The notes beneath the pieces are model-generated. The model saw only the letters and a program-made list of their open reading frames with translations, was not told the origin of the DNA and ran no database searches. A stretch of 64,000 nt of DNA. It comes from Anabas testudineus (Eukaryota; Chordata; Actinopteri; Anabantiformes; Anabantidae). The position numbers and the translations under genes were made by a program. This document shows, piece after piece, positions 36,921-46,007 of the stretch. The stretch is taken from contig NC_046610.1 of the NCBI RefSeq assembly GCF_900324465.2, positions 18,955,824 through 19,019,823 of the forward strand, in the 5' to 3' direction. Position 1 is the first letter of the stretch. The number at the start of each line of letters is the position of its first letter.

Positions 36921-37016
36921 GCTGCAGCAGCAGCAACGGCTGCGACGAGGGCTGCCGCGGGGCAAACAAAAGCTGCAGCGGCTGCACAACAAACGCTAGC
37001 AGCATGGGCGGCGGGG

Positions 37017-38807
37017 CTATCGCCAGCAGCATGGGCTGCATGAGCAGGACAAACCAGAGCCGCAGCATCGGCTGCAGAACCAGTACAAACAAAAGCAGGG
37101 ACCAGGAACTGATGAGGCGACAGGAACTGATGAGGCGACAGGAACTGATGAGGCGACAGGAACTGATGAGGCGACAGGAACTGATGAGGCGACAGGAACT
37201 GAAGAGGCGACAGGAACTGATGAGGCGACAGGAACTGATGAGGCGACAGGAACTGATGAGGCGACAGGAACTGATGAGGCGACAGGAACTGAAGAGGCGA
37301 CAGGAACTGAAGAGGCGACAGGAACTGAAGAGGCGACAGGAACTGAAGAGGCGACAGGAACTGAAGAGGCGACAGGAACTGATGAGGCGACAGGAACTGA
37401 TGAGGCGACAGGAACTGATGAGGCGACAGGAACTGATGAGGCGACAGGAACTGATGAGGCGACAGGAACTGAAGAGGCGACAGGAACTGAAGAGGCGACA
37501 GGAACTGAAGAGGCGACAGGAACTGAAGAGGCGACAGGAACTGAAGAGGCGACAGGAACTGAAGAGGCTGATGAGGCGACAGGAACTGAAGAGGCTGCAG
37601 CGGCAGCAACGGCTGCGACGAGGGCTGCCGCGGGGCAAACAAAAGCTGCAGCGGCTGCACAACAAACGCTAGCAGCATGGGCGGCGGGGCTATCGCCAGC
37701 AGCATGGGCTGCATGAGCAGGACAAACCAGAGCCGCAGCATCGGCTGCAGAACCAGTACAAACAAAAGCAGCATCGGCTGCAGAACCAGTACAAACAAAA
37801 GCAGCATCGGCTGCAGGACCAACTAAAGCAGCATCAGCTGCAGGACAAACTAGAGCCGCAGCATCGGCTGCACGGCCAGGACAAACTAGAGCCGCAGCAT
37901 CGGCTGCACGGCCAGGACAAACTAGAGCCGCAGCATCGGCTGCACGGCCAGGACAAACTAGAGCCGCAGCATTGGCTGCACGGCCAGGACAAACTAGAGC
38001 CGCAGCATCGGCTGCAGGACCAACTAAAGCAGCATCGGCTGCAGAACAAACAAAATCCGCAGCATCAGTTGTACCACCAAATAAAACAGTATTGGCTGCA
38101 CCCCTAGCAAGAACTGGCGCACAAACCTGGACTGAGCCCCGGGCTGCTGTGGCAACTGCACCCGGAGCCACATACACTGCCGACACAGGGGCCTGGGAGG
38201 CCCTCCGTCGCTGACGGGGACGTCGGCGCTTGCTGTGAACGGTAGTCTCTGGGGTCTCCACCCGCAGAGCAAGACGAGAACCCCAGTAAGGGGAAAGGTG
38301 AGGTTCACAAGGGGTGGGTGACTGGCTCACTAACACACCACACCGGAGATCTAGCTCTGGAGCCGACTGAGCCTTCAGCTCTGCATATATTGAGCGAGCT
38401 TCCTCAGGGCTCAGAGCAACAGGGGTTAGTGGGTCAGGTGAGGTGACTGGCGGAACCGGTGACGTACTGAGTGAGTGAGCGGCAATGGGGGACTGAATGG
38501 GTGGGGGAGCCGACAAAAAACGTTCCCTGGCCGAAATCAGACATGCCATCACGGCGTCTTCCAAATGTCTAAACTCGACATATTTCAGTAGGTACTCCTT
38601 ATCCTTGAAGGCTCTGATCAAAGCCCTACACATGGCCTCCACACACTCCAACGTGTCAGCCATGTCCACGCACCGTAGCACATACGCTGAACTGCTCTGG
38701 AGGTCTAAATATTCATCCCTCAGGATGTCGTCATAAACACCATAGTGCATGAAAGACGGACAGGGAGGGAGGACGGTGCAACCAGTGGTGGAAGTGGGTG
38801 ATTCCAT
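37017..38807 (-). CDS. Element-encoded open frame with repeat-rich C terminus
   Basis: A 596-codon frame whose ATG lies just inside the 5' LTR. The first ~190 residues look like real protein of mixed composition (MESPTSTTGCTVLPPCPSFM onward, with a helical segment DTLECVEAMCRALIRAFKD). The remainder is low-complexity alanine/valine/serine sequence encoded by the tandem arrays. It could be a gag-like protein of a non-autonomous LTR element, but I recognise no gag motif or zinc knuckle. Its position in the element, not its sequence, is the basis for calling it element-encoded. Confidence 0.5.
   Translation of the reverse strand: MESPTSTTGCTVLPPCPSFMHYGVYDDILRDEYLDLQSSSAYVLRCVDMADTLECVEAMCRALIRAFKDKEYLLKYVEFRHLEDAVMACLISARERFLSAPPPIQSPIAAHSLSTSPVPPVTSPDPLTPVALSPEEARSIYAELKAQSAPELDLRCGVLVSQSPTPCEPHLSPYWGSRLALRVETPETTVHSKRRRPRQRRRASQAPVSAVYVAPGAVATAARGSVQVCAPVLARGAANTVLFGGTTDAADFVCSAADAALVGPAADAAALVCPGRAANAAALVCPGRAADAAALVCPGRAADAAALVCPGRAADAAALVCPAADAALVGPAADAAFVCTGSAADAAFVCTGSAADAAALVCPAHAAHAAGDSPAAHAASVCCAAAAAFVCPAAALVAAVAAAAASSVPVASSASSVPVASSVPVASSVPVASSVPVASSVPVASSVPVASSVPVASSVPVASSVPVASSVPVASSVPVASSVPVASSVPVASSVPVASSVPVASSVPVASSVPVASSVPVASSVPVASSVPVASSVPVASSVPVASSVPVASSVPVASSVPVASSVPGPCFCLYWFCSRCCGSGLSCSCSPCCWR
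37101..37590. repeat. 18 bp tandem repeat inside the LTR element
   Basis: About 26 units of GCGACAGGAACTGATGAG or the variant ending GAAGAG, with the two variants in blocks. On the element's strand one frame reads as PVASSV-type hexapeptide repeats. Confidence 0.93.
37855..38035. repeat. 36 bp tandem repeat inside the LTR element
   Basis: About five units beginning GCCGCAGCATCGGCTGCACG and ending in GGACAAACTAGA, with degenerate relatives extending left to about 37730. Confidence 0.88.
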
Positions 38808-38830
38808 GGTTGCTTCTGGCTGGTTCGTTC

Positions 38831-39512
38831 TGTGAGGGGACGGACTGACACGGAGTAAACAGGTACGTACAAAAGGAACTATTTATTAACAACAAGAGGA
38901 AGGGACACGGGGAAACCAAACAAACACTAACAAAGTATCAACACAAAAGACCCAAAACCACGGTGGATAAGAACTAACAAAAACCAGGAACAGACAGACC
39001 AAGAATCAACCTAAAACAATGCAGGAATGCAGGTAAAAAATATAAAATAACTAAACACACAAATAACTGACTAACTTAACACAGGACCACACAGCACAAA
39101 ACCGACAGACTAAAAAATACAAAGTAACAAAAGAAAACTACTGTCGAGGGCAAGGCAACACAGGAGCAAACGCCAAAACCAAAAATACAAAGTGACAACA
39201 GAAAATCACTGCAGTCGCAGGCAAACAAAACTCACATGTGGGGAAACAGTCCATCAAACAAAAGAGGAACCTGACGGACGAAACAGAGTTGCTGAGGACA
39301 CTATGCGACATGACACAACACAACGTGACGAACCAGCAGAGAACAAAGGACTGAGGGAAGCTTATAAAACAAAAGGGGAACACAGGTGAAATTAATCAGT
39401 CAATTAAGAGTCCATGGGTTGAGTGGAGGTGGAGGTGCAGGAAGGGAGAAAACAAACAGAAGGGGGAGACAAAAACGTCCAAACAGGCAGGTAGGAGGCC
39501 TGAATCCTGACA
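38831..39512 (-). repeat. 5' LTR (right copy)
   Basis: Right long terminal repeat, at the upstream end given minus orientation. It is two bases shorter than the left copy and otherwise almost identical. The interior next to it reads GAACGAACCAGCC on the minus strand; I could not match this to a standard tRNA primer-binding site. Confidence 0.88.
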
Positions 39513-42500
39513 CCTTTAAGATCAATAAATTGTGTTTAATTTTCCCTCCTTACACATAAAGTGATTACAGCTACCAAGCCGGCAAAACCAGTAGCGACTT
39601 ATTACCAAGGAGTCATCCACTGGTGTCAGGTGTCAGCGTGTGCATTTGTGTGTATGTGTGCTTGTTCCATTGCATATCATTTCATTTCTGTCATCTGAAT
39701 GCGTGAGAAGGTGCCTGGCTCCCTCTGTCCTTATCTTCATATTACTGGATGATGTTATCCTGGCTGCTGTGAACTAGTCACTGATTGGACTGTTGACAAA
39801 CGGAGCTACTTAACATTACCAACACAGAGAAAATCAGGAAATGATGTGATGATAGATGTAGTGGATATTCTGATCCTGCAGGAGATCTGAAATCCTAGAA
39901 GATAAGGAGGTGAAAAGACATGTACATGTTTTACAAATGTATACAAGCCCTGACGCGAATGGGACCTTTACACAATAACCATGTTTCCAAGTACGAGGGT
40001 CTCAGCTGATTCTGAGGCCTGCATCCACGTCAGTTCCCAGTTGCAGCTAATATCTCACAAAATATGGAAAGTCTTATAAAAAACTTGAAAGAAAGCTGGT
40101 TGTAGATCATTTTCCTACTACAAAACTTGTAACAGATTGTAACAGTTAGTAAAACAGTAGCATATCATCCTCCAAAGTACAGTCTTATAACAGCTCAGAT
40201 GGATTTATACCACTATACAGTAGCTGGGTGGAACAAATGAATGGATGGATATTTGTAGTGAGTTGCGAGAGTACATTATTACATTATTTCTGACTTTGAA
40301 CACAAGGTGGCAGGTTCAGTGAAGGAACCAGTGTGTGTGTTGGTTATAGTGGTTCTGAGAACCAGGAGAGTGGCATGAGGAAAAACTGTGCAGCAAGTCC
40401 ATCAGTGTAAGGTAGTCAGTAGATGACCACACATCTTGTGAAGTATAAGTGAACAGTTTTAAGAATTCATCTGTTCATATATGAATTAGACGGCTTTGAT
40501 TTTTTATGTAAAGGTTTTTGTCGTGGTTTGCAAAACAAAGCATGGAAAGTGTAAAACCAACGCCTTTGGTTTAAATAGCTGGAGGCTCATGATTGTGTGC
40601 CACCTCAGTAGATTCAACAGTTCTTCCACTGAAGGACAAGGCCGACTGGAACAGCATCACGTTTCAGTAGACCACAATTTGAAGCAAGCCTATTATCCTA
40701 TGCGTGTGTGTATGTGTGCATCTGTCGGAGAGAGAGGCAGAGAACAAGGGGAACCTATCTGGATTCTCCTCACGTGCAAGTAGAGGCAGGAGCATCTGTT
40801 CATATGTGTTTGGCTGTATGTGTGTGTGTGTGTGTCTCTGTGTGCGCTCTGATTGCTATAACAAAGACAAAGTGTCACTGCACGTGCATTAAAGTCGCTG
40901 GGGCCACAGTGCAGCGAAAAAGACTGCAGCTTCCTGCAATGTGAATTGTGCAGCACGCGTACACGGCTCATACAGAGGGAAAGTTCAGACGGTCTCTCTC
41001 CAAAGATGCACAGAAAAAAACAGATATATCAACTGAGTGTTAGTTCCATTAGTTCTTTTAGTTAAACCTCTGTAATTAACAGGTGCCAATGATTAATCTT
41101 AAATGCTAATGAGATTTGATATTTCAGTCAGAAAACTCACAGTTGTCTACTAGAAACAAGCGGTCTCTCTCTATCTGATATCAAGGGCTCATTGTTTTAA
41201 TTTCAAGTGGTAAACCTGCTGTGCACTGCTGCATGTAGGATGAAGGGGAACAGGAAGCTTGACAAGCACAGCAGTGATATCTAAGGAGGCAGCGACCAGT
41301 GAGCCATCAGTTGGTACTCCTTCTGATAAAAAAACAGTTTTTCATTTTTGTTGAGTGGAAGGAAAAATCATCATGCAACAACAATTGGAAACACACGTTT
41401 TGTGGAACAGGTGACCTTCAGTGAGTCATGAGGGGGAAACCTCTCTCAAACTGCTGATCCCCTGAAGCACATAATAGAATAAATCTTTATTAGTATTTTT
41501 TATTAGTCAAATTCAATATTAAAGTGTAGTCTCTTCTCCGTATGTGCTATTAGAAGCAGTTCTTTTTACACAACAATAGGTTGTGTCCGCAAATGTCTCT
41601 GAGCCACAAACATAGTTCTGAGCCTTTCAGGAATCATGACTCACACACTACACAGCTTTACAATGGTGCGCACTTAGAGCGCTGTGACTAAAGAAACTAC
41701 TCTCACTCTGTCGCTGTTTGATGAAAACACACATGGGCTCGTGGTAGAGGCATTGTGTGTTTGTGCGTAAAGTAGAGACTTGGAGCTGGCACTTTTACTG
41801 CTATTTTTAGGTGACAGCGTGGGATGGGTGTTATTAATCCATTTATCATTGCACATGAGACGTGGTGCCGTTTTATTTTGCTTGTCACACATGGGCACAT
41901 GGTAGGGATCAGGGGAGGTCAGTCGTAAATGTAAAGCCTGAGTGGTCTGTTGTCGGTTGCACAAAGCTCAAACTCAACGCAGTGCACATGGAAACACATC
42001 TACAGTACCTCATGTGGTGTGAAGAGCGAACAAGAGAAGAGAAACACTCACAGCAAAAACATTCAGCTTATTCACAGCCACCAACGTGACATGTGTGTGC
42101 GCAAGGTCTCTTTGTTATTAACATCAAGCTGTTAAACTGTGTGATGGCAACAATCATTGCAATACAACATCTAGTCCTCCCCAAATATTGCCTCTAGGAA
42201 ATGTGATTGCAGTTAATGTCTCGGTGTTACCCTGCTTCACTTTGGACGATGACCTCAGGACCTTGTCCTTTTACAGAGCCTCCTTCAGCTTCTCCAAAAT
42301 CCCACATGCTGACCATCATCGGGATGTGAAAGATGACTAACTTGTGTGAATTCATAGCTTGACAGGGAAAAGAGCCCACTGAAAGAAAAACCTATCTGAA
42401 AAGTCATTTTTAGTGTGGTGTAGGATGACAGGATATATGCCAACTGGAAACCTGGCCTTTAATCTTTAATGTGTGGGACTCTGGCAATCACGACTAAAGA

Positions 42501-42694
42501 ATAACACACACAAACACACAGGAAGTGGATAAAAGAGTGGGCAGGAAGAGATTCTATCTAATAGATTTCTGAATATAGGTTATGCAATAGTCATATAATA
42601 ATCAAATAGTCAAGTTCCTGACTCAACATCCTCCCACTTTCTCCTTCACAATGTGTGGTAGCAGACACACACACACACACACCTGAGACACATA
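39513..42694. other. Intergenic, no gene recognised
   Basis: About 3.2 kb of complex sequence with short GT/CA tracts (near 40820 and 42665). No coding similarity recognised on either strand. Confidence 0.55.
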
Positions 42695-42699
42695 GACAC

Positions 42700-42776
<77 letters not shown>

Positions 42777-42777
42777 C

Positions 42778-42818
<41 letters not shown>
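42695..42818. repeat. Tetranucleotide (TAGA)n microsatellite
   Basis: About 30 units of TAGA/GATA with a single GACA interruption near 42775, preceded by a short CA run. Likely highly polymorphic. Confidence 0.95.
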
Positions 42819-42879
42819 CCAACACACTTTAAGAAATAAACCTCTCTTGAGTATCTCACACCAAATAATAAAAAAGCAT

Positions 42880-42885
42880 TTTATT
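42880..42885 (-). terminator. Polyadenylation signal, RASD-like gene
   Basis: AATAAA on the minus strand, about 117 bp beyond the RASD-like stop codon. Confidence 0.55.
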
Positions 42886-43001
42886 TTGAAAAAAATCATC
42901 TCAAGTGAAGTAAAGACAATTCATTTAAATCAAGTGAGATCAGTTCTTTCCACATTATTTAATTCGCTGTGTAACACTTCAACTGGCAGTCTAATTGTCC
43001 T

Positions 43002-44313
43002 TCACTGAATCTGACACTTCTCAAGCGCTTTGCCGGACTTTCTGGTCGTATGTGGTCCAATGACTTGTCGGAGATCCGTACTAAAACTCGGTCGACGGGC
43101 CAGTGGGTACAGGGCGCCGCACGGCGTCTGGGTCCCCTTCCCCATCACACGCTCCATGCGCATTGCCTGGTACGAACGGAGCGAGACTTTGCGATGCTGA
43201 GACGGACCGGTTTCAGTCGGGAGCCCGCCTCGTTTTGCCAGAGTCTCAAAGAGTTTATCTAGATTAGTGCTGTCCTTCGCAGACGTTTCGAAGTAAGCGC
43301 ACTGCTCGCCGAGCGCTTGGAGCACCTCAGCTTGAGATATTGCTCTCTCCGACTCCAGGAGATCCACCTTGTTAGCGCAGACCAGCAGGGGAACCCGTAG
43401 CGGTGCGCACTGCTCTGGCACCGATTTGGTGAGTTTGGATTTAGCAGCCAGAATCTCCGCTCGCAGGGCGCACACCTCTTCGAAAGAGCTTCGGTCATCG
43501 AGACTGAAGACTAGAAGGAAAATGTCTCCTGCAAAAACATTCAAATGGGAAAAAAAAAAACCAATCTCTTAGTTGCTTTTTCTGCATTGAGGTGCATTCG
43601 TCAAGAGAGACAATTCACCATTTACGCATGCACGAAGCACATTTAAAAACTATAAAACTGTTTAGGTTTGTGCAGGATAAATATTGACAGAGCTAATACG
43701 CACCAGTGAGGATAGACAGACGCCGCTTGGCTGGAAAGTCTCTTTCCCTGGATGCATCTAGGATGTCAATTTGATAAGTCTCCCCTCGGATACGAAACAG
43801 TTTCCTGAGGAAATCCTCCGAAGTGGGATTGTACTCCTCCACAAATCCATCCCGAAGATATCGTCTTAGGATGGAGGTTTTGCCGACTCGTGGCGCGCCA
43901 AGAACCACAATGCGCTTACAGTTCTGTGGTTTGGTCGAAGACAATTGCTCCTGACCAATCTGGAGGTTCCCTGTTTGGCCGTGCAGTACGAGAGCTGCGA
44001 GCTGATCCAGTGGTGATGTCTTACAAGGATGGTTGGCAGTGGGCAGTTGCCTTAATGTTGCTCCTGAGCGCGTCTTCTTGTCCTTTTTCCACTGAGACGT
44101 GGCCAGTTTGAGCATCCCCAAGCCCGCTTTAATCCCTGACGAACTCAGGTGCTGCGACGCGTTTTTGTAAGCCAGTAACACTTTGGATGTCCCGGCGCAC
44201 TGCCCGTCCATATTACCATGAAACTGGTTCTGGGGTGCATCTATTGTGGAGCAGCTGAGCTGCAGCGGGACAGGGATAGATGTGCTCTGTGCACCGGTCG
44301 AGATGCTGCCCAT
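43002..44313 (-). CDS. RASD-type (Dexras1/Rhes-like) small GTPase
   Basis: Ras-superfamily GTPase of the RASD group, signalling proteins attached to membranes by a C-terminal lipid. Two coding exons: 43704-44313 and 43002-43528, GT-AG intron of 175 bp, 378 residues with this start. P-loop GAPRVGKTS at 139-147, NKVD at 256-259, ETSAK at 284-288, the RASD-specific C-terminal region (PLARRPSFSTDLRQVI) and a CaaX box CQIQ. The intron position (within LTG-DIF) matches RASD genes. Two oddities: the N-terminal extension is about 130 residues, against about 20 usually, and the switch II motif is DASRERDF instead of DTxGxxxF. The start at 44313 is chosen for its good context (GAAATGG) and because a TATA box at 44407-44415 would put transcription start near 44380; M35 is an alternative. 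Possibly the fish-specific rasd3/rasd4 type. Confidence 0.9.
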
Positions 44314-44406
44314 TTCGGTCGCACAATACACTGGGCAGAATCTGCGATGAGATGTTTTATAGGCCTGCGCAGGCTTGGCTGTGGTGCGGGGATTGATGTC
44401 AGTTGT

Positions 44407-44415
44407 CTTTATATA
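44407..44415 (-). promoter_or_regulatory. TATA box of the RASD-like gene
   Basis: TATATAAAG on the minus strand, about 95 bp upstream of the chosen start codon. It rules against the first in-frame ATG at 44427, which would lie upstream of transcription start. Confidence 0.6.
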
Positions 44416-44604
44416 GGCCATCCTCAACCCCGTGGTGCATCCGCGTCATGCAGACTGACAGAAAGGGTTGTTGTGTTCTTCAGGAGAACACCATGTTTTG
44501 AGGATAAACTAGATTACAAGGGACCACATATTACAGGATTTACCTTTTTAAAGATCTTAAGACTCTTGTTATCTTGAAGTATTGTGATAAGGATTACTAT
44601 TTAA

Positions 44605-44631
44605 AAATAAATAAATAAATAAATAAATAAT
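44605..44631. repeat. (AAAT)n microsatellite
   Basis: Short AAAT tetranucleotide tract between the two divergent promoters. Confidence 0.9.
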
Positions 44632-44719
44632 AATGATAATCATTATAATAATCACTCCATCCTCATAACCTGCGTGTTTTGTTTGTGTATTTAGTTTTTA
44701 ATGTTTTAAAATAAAGGAA

Positions 44720-44930
44720 AGCCGGAAGTTGTTCCCAGCTGTTGAGGCGTCCACGGTTGCCGTGGTGACCGTTGGAGCAAACACTCCTGAAGCGCTAGCT
44801 TGTGCAGAACTGCTAACTTAGCTGGGTTAAACATTTGAGTTGACTACTGCTTTAACGGCACCTAAGTCACATGCGCCGAAGAATCAAATAATCAAAGAAC
44901 TGAGTGAACCCACTGAATATTTCAGGTCAG
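44720..44930 (+). promoter_or_regulatory. mycbpap promoter and first exon region with ETS site and RFX X-box
   Basis: Within a short GC-richer patch lie CCGGAAGT (ETS core, 44722-44729) and GTTGCC-GT-GGTGAC at 44756-44769, an RFX-type X-box with one mismatch in the second half-site. RFX factors drive motile-cilium genes, which suits mycbpap. Candidate first-exon donors are GTCAGC near 44926 and GTAAGT near 45059. It is head-to-head with the RASD-like promoter, about 340 bp away. Confidence 0.5.
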
Positions 44931-46007
44931 CTACAATGTGTTTTGTTTCCTTGTCTCCTGTCTAACTGTCGGCTAACGCTAAACGTTTGTGGTTAGGTAG
45001 CTGCACACCCACAGGCCTCAGAGCGAGGTCCCAGAAACCTACAGACTCTGTAGCACAGTAAGTGTGAACTTTCCTTCCTTCTTGTAGCCTTTAAACTTTA
45101 CACTTACTGTGCTCTGAGATATAATTAGAGACTACGTCATGGAAAACCCGGAAAAGTCATGGAAATGCATTGATAAAAATGTGCATGAACCCTGCAAGTA
45201 CTCCCTCTAAGTCTAAATGTAGCTCTAACCAAGTCAAAGTTTATTGCAAGTCCTGCATTCAAACGTTTTACGTTACCTTATTAGCATCAAAATATACTTT
45301 AAGTAGCAAAAGTGCAAGTATATATTTGCAGAATAGCCCATGAACTATATTGTAGAAGTATAATGTAGCATAAAATAGAAACGTTCAAGTAAAGTGTAAT
45401 TATGACAAAAAAAATAAAAAAAGTACCATGGTTGGTCATATGTACTAAGTTGCTGTCCTGTGGTTTAAAATGGAGAGAAATAAAATCTCAGCCAGGAAAT
45501 AGGTCAGCATCATCAGTTTTTGCTAGATGAATTTGCAAAGACATAAGAGCACTGTTTCAGTTTAGTTCCTCAAGGGCATCTTTTGCCTCCAGAAAAGCAA
45601 AACATTTTTCTTTCAAACTGCACTGAGTCTGTGAAGGCAAACACGAAGGTATGAAAGCAAAACACTTACAAACGCCAAGGACAGATAATTGTTGTTGTGG
45701 CCATGGAAACAATAATCAGGCACAGTTGGATAAAGAGAAATTAGCAGAATTGCATAACCATGTCACTGTTCCAGGACGAGCTTATTGTCTTTGTGAGTAC
45801 TAATGAAATTTGTGCTCAGTGAAGTAGTACTTATTTTCATGTGTTTAATGTTATCACAGGATTAAAACATGATTCATTACAGTCTGTGTAACTCCACAGG
45901 ATTATTTACCATTTCTTAGAAAATATTTTTCTTTTGTATAACACATGTCTGTGGCACTATCCCTAGAGTAGTTGTATCAGTAACTGAGTAAGTGACTATA
46001 ATTACAG
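44931..46007. other. mycbpap 5' introns and unassigned N-terminal exons
   Basis: One or more N-terminal exons of mycbpap should lie here, because the exon at 46008 opens mid-protein. I could not identify them confidently; a frame around 45700-45795 ending at a GTGAGT donor is one candidate. The segment 45225-45400 resembles a common teleost MITE (AGTAAAAGTA-type words and GCAGAATAGCCCAT). Confidence 0.4.

Larger units (their letters stand above)
35046..39512 (-). mobile_element. LTR retrotransposon, non-autonomous type, young
   Basis: Two direct repeats of 684 bp (35046-35729) and 682 bp (38831-39512), differing at only a handful of sites, bound a 3.1 kb interior. They have TG...CA ends. Flanks show CCTT (or CCTTT if the boundary T is shared) on both sides, a likely 4-5 bp target duplication. 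Orientation is minus: on that strand each LTR has a TATA-like TTTTATAA (35579-35586 in the left copy) and, downstream, an AATAAA (35097-35102), as expected for U3 and R. The interior encodes a short conserved-looking N-terminal region near the 5' LTR followed by tandem repeats. I find no protease, reverse transcriptase, RNase H, integrase or envelope, so it would depend on another element for movement. It looks structurally whole for that type. Near-identical LTRs mean insertion was recent. The superfamily is undetermined. Confidence 0.88.

Noticed and set aside
37101-38080. CRISPR-like array of short repeats
   Set aside because: Units are directly abutting without unique spacers and lie in a eukaryotic LTR element; they are minisatellites.
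42591-42899. Minus-strand frame of repeated YLSI residues
   Set aside because: Pure translation of the TAGA tetranucleotide microsatellite.
44427-44427. First in-frame ATG of the RASD-like gene
   Set aside because: It lies upstream of the TATA box at 44407-44415, so it should not be in the transcript.
45700-45795. Candidate N-terminal mycbpap exon
   Set aside because: It ends at a GTGAGT donor, but I could not align its residues to the family N terminus, so it is not included in the model.
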